Positions 48,801-58,976 of a stretch of DNA of 64,000 bases are shown here, one piece after another. Under the pieces are notes generated by a model. It ran no database searches. It was not told the DNA's origin and saw nothing but the letters and a program-made list of their open reading frames with translations. The stretch is taken from NCBI GenBank assembly GCA_036429605.1, contig JAVFKD010000013.1, forward strand, positions 1 through 64,000, read 5' to 3'. The DNA is from Cladobotryum mycophilum (Eukaryota; Ascomycota; Sordariomycetes; Hypocreales; Hypocreaceae). The position numbers were made by a program, and so were the translations under genes. Numbering within the stretch: the first letter of the stretch is position 1; each line of letters opens with the position of its first letter.

Positions 48801-51792
48801 TCTTTAAGTATATCTAAAAAGATTAAAATATTATTAAAGTAGACTATTATAAAGATATTAAGGTATTCCTTAAATATATTACTAATTATGTTTTAGAATA
48901 TTATAGAAGTATTTATTAATCTAAAAGGTATAATAAGATATTTAAATAGTCTAAACTTAATATAAAAAGTTATTATCTATTTGTTTCCTTTCTTTATATA
49001 GATAAGGTTATATACTTTTTTTAGGTTAAATATAATAAATTATTTCTTATCTTAAAGATAGTCTTGTAATTTTATAATTAAAGGTAATAGAATATAGTCT
49101 TTAAGTATAATTTTATTAAGTTATTAGTAATCTATAATTAATTATAATTTTTTATTTTTTTAAAACGAATATCATAGGGTATCCTGCTTTTAATATTAAT
49201 GGTCTAATAAAGCCTTTAGCTAATATCTTATTAATCTATTCTTAAAGTACTGTAAGTTTTTTCTTGTTAAGGTTATAAATCTTATGAAACATAAGGTTAG
49301 TTCTGTCTTTTAGGATAATCTTATAATCCTATTGGCTATGTTCTAGTAGTCCTGTATTAAGGATCTTTTAGAATAGTTTCTTATAGTATTTGTATTCGTT
49401 AGGAATGTTTTTAAGTCTTTCGACGAGGGTTTTTTTCTTCTTGTTTAAGGGTAGTCTTTTTTCTAAAAGCTTATTAAGTTCTTTAAATATCCTTCGTAGA
49501 AAGATAATAATTCTACGGGTTTTTTATTTTTAATTTTTTTATATAAATCTTATTCCTTTCGGTAATTAGTTAGGTAAGGTATCTTATGTTTTTTTTTAGT
49601 ATTTTACTTAAAGATTCTTTTTTTAAGTCTATTATTCTATTACTAAGTCCTCGTGAAATCTCACGTTTCGTGTTCGTTCCTAACTAAGGCTTTTGCTTTC
49701 GTTCTAGTAAAGTTAGCCAGTTCTCTAGTTAATAAAAGAATTACTATCTTATAGCTAAAAATATCCTAAAATCATATTATATTTATTAAAGTCTATTAGA
49801 TTATAAAAAATAAGTTTTTTATACTTTTAAATTTTAATAAAAAAATAATTAATCTTTATATTAATCTATTCTCTATTATAAAAGAAAGTTTTTCTTTTAA
49901 TATAATAAAGTAAGTATAACTTATATTTTAGTTTTTTCTTTTAGGGTAATTATAAACGATTTATAGCTTTAAATGATATATAGTTATCTATTATTTTATT
50001 ATTTATTAATATAGTAAAATAATATTCTTTAATTTGTAGTTCTATTATTAAGCGAAGCTGTCTATAATAGCTTCCGTTTATAAAATTAAAAGACCTTATT
50101 TAATAATCATTCTATAGCCCTTTTATAAGTAATTGATCTTGTTTTTTGCTTTTAGGCTATAGATTTTATAAGTTATTGTACTGTCTTTGGCGTCCGGTAT
50201 ACTTTATAGCTTATATTACCTTTATTGATCTCTTAGGTTTTTTTTATAAGTTTAAAAGTCAAAGCCTTATTTAAACAGTTCCTAGGTAATTTTTATAACA
50301 GGGTGTTCTTGTATAATTACTATTAGTTTAAACATTTATTGGTGCTAGTCTATAAGCTTAGTTTCTTAATATTTCTTATATATAAGTTTAATATAATCTT
50401 AATAATATATATTTTAATAATTAGCTTATAAAAATTTATTATATTACAGGCTATCTTAGTATTCTAGGATTTCCTTTATTATAGGTTTTTTTTCTAAGTA
50501 AACAAACTATTAATATTACTAATAAGGGTTTTTTAATTAGTAATTACTTTTATAGAGTACTGTGTTTATATTAGTAATTAGTCTATAAGTACTAAATAAT
50601 ATTACTAAGTTTTTTTTAGTAAATCCTATTAGTTTTTTCTTCTATTATATCCTTGTCTAAGTATATTAACTTATTAAAAAGACTTTAAATATTAGTTTAT
50701 ACTATTTTTTAAACTTTAATAAGTTAAACATTTATCTTCGAAATATATTATCTAGTTTATTAAAACATAGTCTATAATTGATTATTGTTTAATAATAATA
50801 TTAACTTGTCTTTTTTCTTTTAGCTTAAGGGCTAGCTTTTATATACCCTTTCCTTTATTCTTTCTAAGGGATTTACAATCCTTAAAGAAGTATTCTATTT
50901 TACTATAGTTATAGTATTTTACCTTTTCTCTCTTTTAGATTATATTAAGGTTTATTTAACCTAGCTTGCTGTTATTGTTTTTAGTAATATAGTTATTTTT
51001 AGGTTTTTAATAAGTTTTATCTTTTTATCTCTGTCTATAATAAGCGTATTATTAATCATTGATTCTAATAGCTATTCTAATATACTCCGTAAGAATGTCT
51101 AGTAGGTCTTCCTTAAAGAGTTTATCTTTAACGTCTTCTTTTAATCTTTAATAAAACTAGTCTATTAGTAGTTTATTGTCCTAATCAAGTTTTAAAACAG
51201 CTTGTCTAAATATAGCGGTATAATCTAAGGCTAATTCTTTCTAATAAAGGTTTTAAAGTAATTATTTTATTTTTCTTTCCTCATTAATAATTCCAAATAC
51301 TTCCTTAAGTTCTCTAATAAATTTATTAAAGTTTTTAAAAATTTGTTTTGTTTATTCATCTTTTTTACTCTTTAGGTTATTATAATAGTTTTTTATAATA
51401 GGTTTAAACCATTCTTTAATGGGTCCTTCTATATAAGTATATATATAAATTATTCTTATATAGTTCTTTTTAAGGCATTAAAAGTAATAATTATAGTAAG
51501 TTTTTAAGTCTATGATAAAAGCCTAAAAAGACATTATTCTAGGTTTTCTAGAAAATAGTCTTAGGTTTTTTAGTTTAAGGATCTCTTTAATATCTTTTTC
51601 TTATTTTTCGTTTATTTTTTTCTCAAATTATTAATTTATAATTAAAAGTATTTTATTCTTTTCCTTAACTTTATTAAACAATACAATTAGTTATACTAAG
51701 ATAAGTACCTAAAGCAATTATTATTCTTTATTAATCATAATACTTGATATTACTTAGAATCATAGTAATCTACTAAACAAAAATCATTAATA

Positions 51793-52267
51793 TATAATAT
51801 TTTAAGCGTTTTCTAACAAGAATAACCTAAATTATAGTTAATATTAGTAATAGATTAAAGTAAGGTTAAGTAATAGGTTTAATATATTATAGTTTAAATA
51901 TTAAATTACTAATAGTAAATAATTATATTAATAACTAATTAAATATATAAAAAAATATAAATTAATATATATAGTAATTAAGTTCATTACAATTTAAATA
52001 AATATAAGATTCTATTCTAATAAAAATAAATTAATAATCTAATAATTATAATAGATCGAGTTAATCCTATTTAAGCTATCGTATATACTCGAATTGATTT
52101 TATTTAAGCTATTAAATATACTTGAGTTAATCTTATTTAAGCTAATTATGATTAGCTATGTTGCCTGGGGTTTTACTATGGTTGTATTTCTAATTAATAG
52201 CTTGCACGGGTGTCATTAAAAGTGGGTCCAGTTCTGTGGATAACATAAGTGCGTCGGGTCGTCATAT
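51793..52267 (+). repeat. Right LTR of A3
   Basis: It aligns end to end with the left LTR. Here the pattern is reversed: the first 330 bp or so are AT-shifted, while about 52140-52267 keep their C and G (GGTGTCATTAAAAGTGGGTC). Confidence 0.85.
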
Positions 52268-52448
52268 ATATATACTAATTTATATATTTTTTATATATTT
52301 AATTAATTATTAATATAATTATTTACTATTAATAACCTAATCCCTAAATTATAATATATTAAACCTATTATTTAACCTTGCTTTAATCTACTATTAATAT
52401 TAACCATAATCTAGGTTATCCTTGTTAAGAAACGCCTGGAATATTATA
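52268..52448 (-). repeat. 3' LTR of A2, second part
   Basis: Continuation of the LTR interrupted at 45354. It ends in AAACGCCTGGAATATTATA, the reverse complement of the family-A LTR start. Confidence 0.8.
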
Positions 52449-53260
52449 TATTATAAGTATAGTTTAATTAAAAATATAATAGAATTTACTTTTTTATTAT
52501 TAACCTTACTTATATTAACTATAAAAATAATAATTTTAACTATGTCTTATGTATTTTCTATAAAAATAATAAGTAAGTTATATATTAAAGATTAATTAAA
52601 ACTTTTAATCAAAATGTAAATAATAATAAAAACAAATAAAAAAAGATTTATTATTCATAATAAATAAATACTAAGTCCATGGATTAATAAAACATTAGCT
52701 TCAGAATATATAGTTTTTCTTTTTTATAAGTTTCTTATTAATTTCTAATATTATATAAGATAATATATATATTAATTATTATAAACTTAATATACTTTAA
52801 AATAAATAATTTAATATTTATAGTATTAATTATAATTTAAATAAGTATTTAATAAATAATAAAAAAAGGCATTAAATAATTAATAAACAATGTTTAATAA
52901 TTTAAATAAATGTAATAATAAATAATAATTAAAAGAAATATATATATAAAGAATTATAAAAAGTTTTATAATATAGATTTTATAATAAGAATATAAGAAT
53001 ATATAATATAAACTTATTAAAGTAAAATCTTATTACTTAAATAATTAAAATAATAATTAAAAATAATAATTATTAAAAAAAGCTTTTATAACAAAATTAT
53101 TAAATAAAATATTAAATATATATATTTTATATAATACTAAGATTTTAATAGGCTTATATTTATAGATTATAGTATATTACTCTTAGACTTTTTAAGTTTA
53201 ACTCTTATAATACCATTAACCCTACCTGACCTTATAAACTCTTTACTTAATTCTTTAAAT
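52449..53260. other. AT-rich RIP-like tail, no gene
   Basis: Dense stops, almost no CpG. No element can be delimited. The AT-rich block ends sharply at about 53260. Confidence 0.55.
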
Positions 53261-54738
53261 TACTATATTTACATAGCGCATACGCATTCCCGAGCATCGA
53301 CACTATATTGTTCATACATGTCGGCTCTAGGAGTCATTCGGTATGACTATAGCAGCGCCAGTCATACGCTGAATTCAAGGCGAAAAAGTAGCTTCTTAGA
53401 CAAAGAATAAAAGGAAATGAGGGCAATATTACACAACGATATATTCTTATAATGTACTTCATATCAGCCAGGCCATTATGCACAACTAGAGCGTAAGACG
53501 TATAGTAGTTTGCCAGTTAGCGCTATTAAGTTGAAAGTAATCCAGTGTTATTTGCTGTACTACTATGCTACTAATCCCAAGGAGAAGCTGTTATCCACCC
53601 CTTGAACATGATTTAAACAGCAAAAGAAGACTTTCTGCAAGCTAATAGTCTCACTAGAAGCAGGAGATACTGCGTCTTGCGGGAGGCGCAATGTAGTGTG
53701 TTGTGCGGAAAAGTTCAAGTTGTTGGCTCTTGCAGTTCTCGTCCCTGCGTAATGTCAGTGATGCGTGATATATAACTATTGAATTAGTATAGCTTACGTA
53801 TAAATGAGGCACATGAAGTTTAGCTTAATGATAATAGATGCAATACCGGAATAACTATAGGACATAGTAAATAAGCTGTGCGATCTAGAGATAGGGAAGC
53901 TAGATAGCATACAATTCCACTCGGTCGTTAAACTGAATACAGTCATCTTCTAGGATCTGTCGTGAAGTTCCTTTAAAATATGCCTGACTATAGGCTGTCG
54001 CCTATATCCAACTACAATTAGTAATCTAAGAGCCAACTGTAAAAGAAAATCAGTAAATTGTATGTACCGCATACTCTGCTGTGACAGCAAGAGCAAGAGG
54101 GAGAAAGCTAAGAAGATACATAATGCTAAATTGCTCTGGATGCTTCGAGTGTTAAGTAAAAAGTAATAAAGAAAAAGAGGTTTATTTATCCTCTTAAATA
54201 CCCTTGCAATCATAGTATTATACACTGGCAGACTGGGCTAACTAGCATAAATAATTATGTTAAACATTAGAAATATAATATAGACATGTTTATCTAGCGG
54301 TGTAGTATTCTCTTTAAAATATTATTAAGATGTAGTTGTATAGATAGTGGAGTAAGCTATTTTTACAGATGTAGTATATTACTAAAGCTATAAGAATTTC
54401 TTTATAAAGCTAGGTAATAACTTAAGTACAAGGCTAGTAGTATCTAGTACTGAATGTTACTATAGGCAGCCAATGGGCGAGCGCGACGTGGCGTAGGGGC
54501 TAAGACAAAGACACGGGATATTATTGATAATAATGGAGCTTTCTCTTTGGGTACCCCCTGTAATGTGTATTTATGACCGTATGTCATATCAAGCAAATGA
54601 GAAGAGGGCACGTGTAGGGCATGTACATTGACAGATGCCGTATGTTCAGCCCCTCGCATCAAGAAGGAATCATACCGGATACTTCATGCTAAAACTTCTT
54701 CCCTCTCCGCCTGTCGTCACCTAGATCATCACATCAAA
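53261..54738. other. Spacer upstream of the caspase-like relic, no supported gene
   Basis: Mixed composition. The minus-strand frame at 53950-54225 encodes 91 residues with a hydrophobic stretch (CIFLAFSLLLLLS) but has no family resemblance, splice support or credible context, so I do not call it a gene. Confidence 0.45.
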
Positions 54739-56538
54739 ATGACGGATGGAGCCCCCAAACCCGGTAACTGGGCAGTCCTGATTGGAGTAAGTTTCTATGG
54801 ACAGATTGAGGATGCACTTAGAGGATGCGTCTTAGATGTAGATATACTTGGGTGTTATTTTTCGATGAGTGGGGGTGTCGGACACATTGCGAAGCTCACG
54901 GCTAGGATGCCGAACGATCCGTCTCCCTCGGAACTGGTTGAAGAAGGAGTTTACTAGCCGATATACGACAATGTCACTAGCTCTCTGCGAGATGTCACGG
55001 ACAAAGCCTCGTCAGGCGACCCTATCTATATGTATTTCTTAGGACATGGGACTCAGCCTAACGTCAGTAGTGCGGCTCATTTAGTAATTGGAGACTTGAC
55101 CTTGGTTCTTTATGACCAATATACTGGCTATCGCTACTTGTATAGCTTCTAGTTGGCCTCTATTCTAAGAAAGATGATAGAAAGATCGCTTCTCGTGATG
55201 TTCGTCCCGGATTGTTGTTTTTCTGGAAGTGTTGTGCGTGGAGATTATTCCGGCGGCCTCGTACAGTCAATTGACTACGACCTAGCAATAGACGCGGCAT
55301 ATCCTATACCTCCGAGCCAACAGAACGGGCCATTATGCAATGCAAACATCGCCAGGGGCGCGCGAAATACTACAGAGCTTTAAATAGGATCTATTCATTA
55401 TAGCATATTGTGTGCTTGTGGCCCCCACGAATTGGCAAAAGAGCTATGCGTATTATCCAACGCCAATCAATACGCAGGGGCATTATCCCACTTCCTGCTA
55501 CAGACCCTCAAGTCCTTACACGGGGAGATGATACCCATGCGGGAGCTTTACAATCACCTTCGCCTAAAATTCCATCTATATTGGCCTCACCAGACACCGG
55601 TTTAATATGGAGAACAAGATCACCTGTTCATGCATTCAGGAGAAGGGTCTAGGGCTATGGATATTGTAACTGTGTTAGATGCCGGGAGAGAATATTCTAC
55701 ACCTTAATGCTGGCTTCGCCCATGGCCTATCCCAAGGCGACGAGTGTGAGGTGTATTCTCTCACCGATGCGACACCTACTTTTCGTGCTGTTGCAGACAA
55801 CGTGGGTCCGCTCACGTCAGAATTTGTCATCACTGAGATTGGGTCTGGCTTCCTAGAAATTGCCGATTATACTTGTTGATGAGCAACGAGCAAAAGTCTT
55901 TCTAATGCAAGAGCCACCTTTCGTCTAATTTGTCCGCTAAGACGATAAGAACACATGTTGCATGTTCAGTCTTAGTATTAATAGCGAGGGACACTATTGC
56001 ATACTGGACGGTGCATTTCAGCCTGTCAACCTTGCCCTAACAGTTCCGAGATTCTCCAATAGCGACTGAGGAAATTATAGGTATTATTGAACACCTTGCA
56101 AAGTTTAAATATGTTGAGGCAATCGAGAATCAGAACCCATCTAGCTTATTTGAAGAACCCTCCGCCGTGAAGCTAGCGGATGACTACGGTTAGACAGATG
56201 ACTCGGAAAGCTTCATGCAAGTCAAGCTCGGGGACACGGTGAAGTTCATGGTCGAGAATCTTGGGACGGGCCCCCTTTGTTTAACAATAGTCGAAATAGG
56301 TCCCTCGTGGCAGGTTGACAATGTTGGAGGTGAAGATGAGAGCGCAGACTTTAAGATTGTACCTCCCAAGACACATGAGGGCGATCATCGGCCCCAAGAC
56401 ACCGGGATCCAGCAGATTGAACTAGAGATGGCGATCCCAGAGAGTTTTCTTGAACAAGGCATACGAGAGTGCGATGATATACTAAAAATCTTCGTCACGA
56501 ATAGTGCGACATCCCTCTCGGTGTTGAGTATGCCCTAG
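54739..56538 (+). pseudogene. Caspase-like (peptidase C14) protein, decayed
   Basis: The start ATG at 54739 begins an N-terminal strand typical of fungal caspase-fold proteins (NWAVLIGVSFYG). The catalytic His motif FLGHGT lies at about 55036-55053 and the catalytic Cys motif VPDCCFSGS at about 55204-55230. Further blocks (ILHLNAGFAHGLSQGDECEVY, shifted frame, 55684-55746; GDTVKFMVENLG near 56230; CDDILKIFVTNSATS near 56470) match the C-terminal region of this family. The frame has in-phase stops at 54955 (TAG), 55150 (TAG), 55381 (TAA) and 55603 (TAA), then at least one frameshift near 55680. Each stop is one CpA-to-TpA change away from CAG or CAA. Both catalytic residues are still encoded, so decay is recent. 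Such proteins act in fungal cell-death pathways; this copy cannot be translated whole. Confidence 0.8.
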
Positions 56539-57340
56539 ATATGCGACCCTGAGAGTCCTCCAACGTCAGGAAGAGGCAGTGGTCATTTTCAGGAGCTTTC
56601 GATGTTTCTACGGGACTTTCTGAACAATATAGGGGGTCTGATTTAAGCACATCAGAGGAGAACTGGGCAACAAGAAGTTTTATTGTGCGTATAAAAGATA
56701 ATTAGCCGTGAGTGCAAACATATGTAGACTGCCTAAGGCAACTCGCCACCAGATGTTAGAAACTTGAAAAGCTGAGAACCGGGGGCCTATCAGACCTAGG
56801 TAAACTGAAAGCGGGGAAATGTATGAAGCGGCATCAAATCCATTTTCACCTCCCCATCTTTATGAGATGTGTCCAACGTGTCAGCAGGCCCGAAATGTCC
56901 AATATCGAGCCTGAGCTGACTGGACGAATGAGCAATGGCCAAGACAGGCAGTGCTAGCACTCGTAACTGAGCCACCCTCTGTCATCTGTCGGAACAAAAA
57001 TCCCACAGAAACATCCATGGGGCAACCTGAATCGTGCTGCGGACGACCTAAAAAGCTATTTTCTTTTACCCTGATATCAGGCTCGAAGTATGCGACTTTT
57101 AATCGATGTAGGGTTCTACATACACGTACGCACGCATGCAACTGACCACCCACCGCCACATATAAAACTCCTCCGCTAAAAGGGATAAAACTTCTATCAC
57201 TACATACATGCAACCCGCTTGGGCAAGACAACATCCCTGCCAGATATTTTCAGGGCCCTTCCTCTTTTTTTCTCTTTTTTTTTTTACGAGAGTTGATTAG
57301 TGATTACAAGTGCAGTCAAACACCCTAACGCGTTGCCATC
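56539..57340. other. Spacer, no gene
   Basis: Normal composition. Open frames at 56881-57234 (minus) and 56951-57145 (plus) overlap each other and show no family resemblance. Confidence 0.5.
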
Positions 57341-58675
57341 ATGGCACCTGACAAAGATGGATGCTCTCATTCTGAAGACGCAATTAAATATAATATGGCT
57401 TATACATAGAGCACGCGGTGTAAGCTGATTTCGTCTTACCAAGCAGATAGTCGAAGACTACCGGTCTGGTTACCCCTAATTCTCGGCCCTGGTTGCATCT
57501 CACAATTCCGTCCATGTTGTCCGCTGTTTTGGGAATCTTCGCGCACGGCTTTTTCTATTAAAGCAAGATAAGATACCTCTGCTTGAGGAGGAGCTCGAGA
57601 AAATTGATCTAGAAGAGACGGCACTATTGTTTCTAGGAAGCAGTCGAGACGACACAAACAGAGCGTGAAAGGAGGTGCGGAGCAAAATTGACTTGGCTCT
57701 CACCGAGTATGGTATGTTATCCCGATAACCTTATCTGCAGTAGTATATGAAATCGAATCTATCGCTTGCTATCGAGTGGTCTCGGAAGATATACCGGGCT
57801 AAAAATGACTGACATCGAAATACAGAGTAGATGAATTTGTCTTGAGGAGTTCTCGTATTCTTAGCTTCCAAGCACGAACTGATAGAGACACGCAAAATCT
57901 ACAGCACTGATTAGACGGCAATATCTGTTTGAGTCATGCAGATGGCAGCTACCTCAAAGACCAGGGTGACTTGATGAGCGTGACTCCTCCGGTATCCGAC
58001 CCAGCTGCGTCAAAAGTTGAGCTATGGATAGAGGATCTCGTCATTCAGCATTTTACCCGGTTGCACAAAGTAATAAAATACCACTGTATTATTTCCTCAT
58101 CCTATTATTCTTTGGCTAATTCGTAGTAAGGAGGTTTGGTTGCATTGTATTAAGAGATCAAAATGTTTTCATTTTCAGCGATACATTTCTCAGACGAGTG
58201 GTGAGAATGCTATTGTTGGTGTTAGTAGCTACCTTGCTCGTCGCCCTATTGGCGATCTGCAACTCCTTGACAAGTTCCTGTCAAAACGACCAAGACGGAT
58301 CAATGTATATCCGGTCAGTCAAAGGTTAGGAGGAGGACTTATAAGCGGTCCCAATCTTCAACTTTGTATGTAGAACTTAGACCTTCAATTAATCCAATAT
58401 AACCTCATAATCTTGACAGTTCCTCGGCTCAAATCGGAGTGGTTGTTTTTTTACTTGTCATTCTGATGATCGTCTCATCGACGCTTTTCAATCCAAGGAC
58501 CATTGATATGCTTGTGGTCGGAGCGACGTAAGTGATCCATACAGTTTCATTATTTTATTGCATTTGCAGCTTGTATTTCAGCACGAGAAAGCCATGTAGA
58601 CAGGGTTTACTAATGCCTTACCCTAGATATGCTACTGTAGCCATAGTATTTGTCTTAAACTCCTTAAATTCGTAA
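57341..58675 (+). pseudogene. DUF6594-like membrane protein, decayed
   Basis: Family blocks appear in order across several exons. A stretch from about 57470 reads GYP, a TAA stop, then FSALVASHNSVHVVRCF, followed by ARLFLLKQDKIPLLEEELEK and ALLFLGSSRDDTNRA with a TGA stop at 57667. After an intron (57712-57830), DEFVLRSSRILSFQ continues to a TGA where a Trp is expected near 57909, then LKDQGDLMSVTPP. A hydrophobic helix lies near 58208-58260 (LLLVLVATLLVALLAI), a second near 58440-58490 (VVVFLLVILMIVSS), and a last exon after the 58528-58626 intron ends VFVLNSLNS at TAA 58673. DUF6594 proteins are common fungal membrane proteins of unknown function with C-terminal transmembrane helices. Three in-frame stops (TAA, TGA, TGA) fit C-to-T or G-to-A changes. 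The start is uncertain. Confidence 0.6.
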
Positions 58676-58976
58676 TAAGATAGGGTTAGTTTATACTGTC
58701 AAGCCGTTAGCTATTAAAGTTCATTATAGTAGGGATACCTTATCTTTACCTATTTTACTTACTTATTCCCTTGATTAGTGTAGCACAGACAGGCTGCAGA
58801 GAGGCAGTAAGTGTATAACTTTTATTATTTAATTTACTTGAATTTACTATTAATATTAAAACTTTAGCTTAAATGATTATGTTTAAAAACACCTAAACCA
58901 TTATATCTGTTATTGTTTTTTTTTAAAAAAAGCGTAAAATGTTATAAACCCTAGCACTTAAATACTCTTGCCTTAA

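Larger units (their letters stand above)
45355..52267 (-). mobile_element. RIP-mutated Gypsy element A3, nested in the LTR of A2
   Basis: LTRs are 45355-45831 (477 bp) and 51793-52267 (475 bp), in the same orientation as each other. The 5-bp duplication TATAT lies at 45350-45354 and 52268-52272. Coding is on the minus strand. The Gag zinc knuckle at 50872-50919 reads KYYNYSKIEYFFKDC, keeping only the last Cys of C-x2-C-x4-H-x4-C. The reverse transcriptase site near 48820-48850 reads VYFNNIL for YxDD. No frame longer than 60 codons survives in about 6 kb. It is the same family as A2 but opposite in orientation and younger, because it interrupts A2. Confidence 0.85.
38473..52448 (+). mobile_element. 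RIP-mutated Gypsy element A2, interrupted by a SINE and by element A3
   Basis: The 5' LTR is 38473-39506 (482 bp once the SINE and its extra target copy are removed). The internal region is 39507-45053. The 3' LTR is split into 45054-45354 and 52268-52448 (301 + 181 = 482 bp) by element A3. Coding is on the plus strand but wrecked. At 40332-40379 a Gag zinc knuckle reads KYYNYNKIKYFYKDY, with every C, C, H and C ligand changed to Tyr or Asn. At 42108-42134 the polymerase site reads IYFNNILI where the family has YxDD. Both fit G-to-A and C-to-T changes. No target duplication could be matched. Confidence 0.85.

Noticed and set aside
53950..54225. 91-residue minus-strand frame with a hydrophobic stretch
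   Set aside because: No known family, no promoter or intron support, and it lies in a decayed region.
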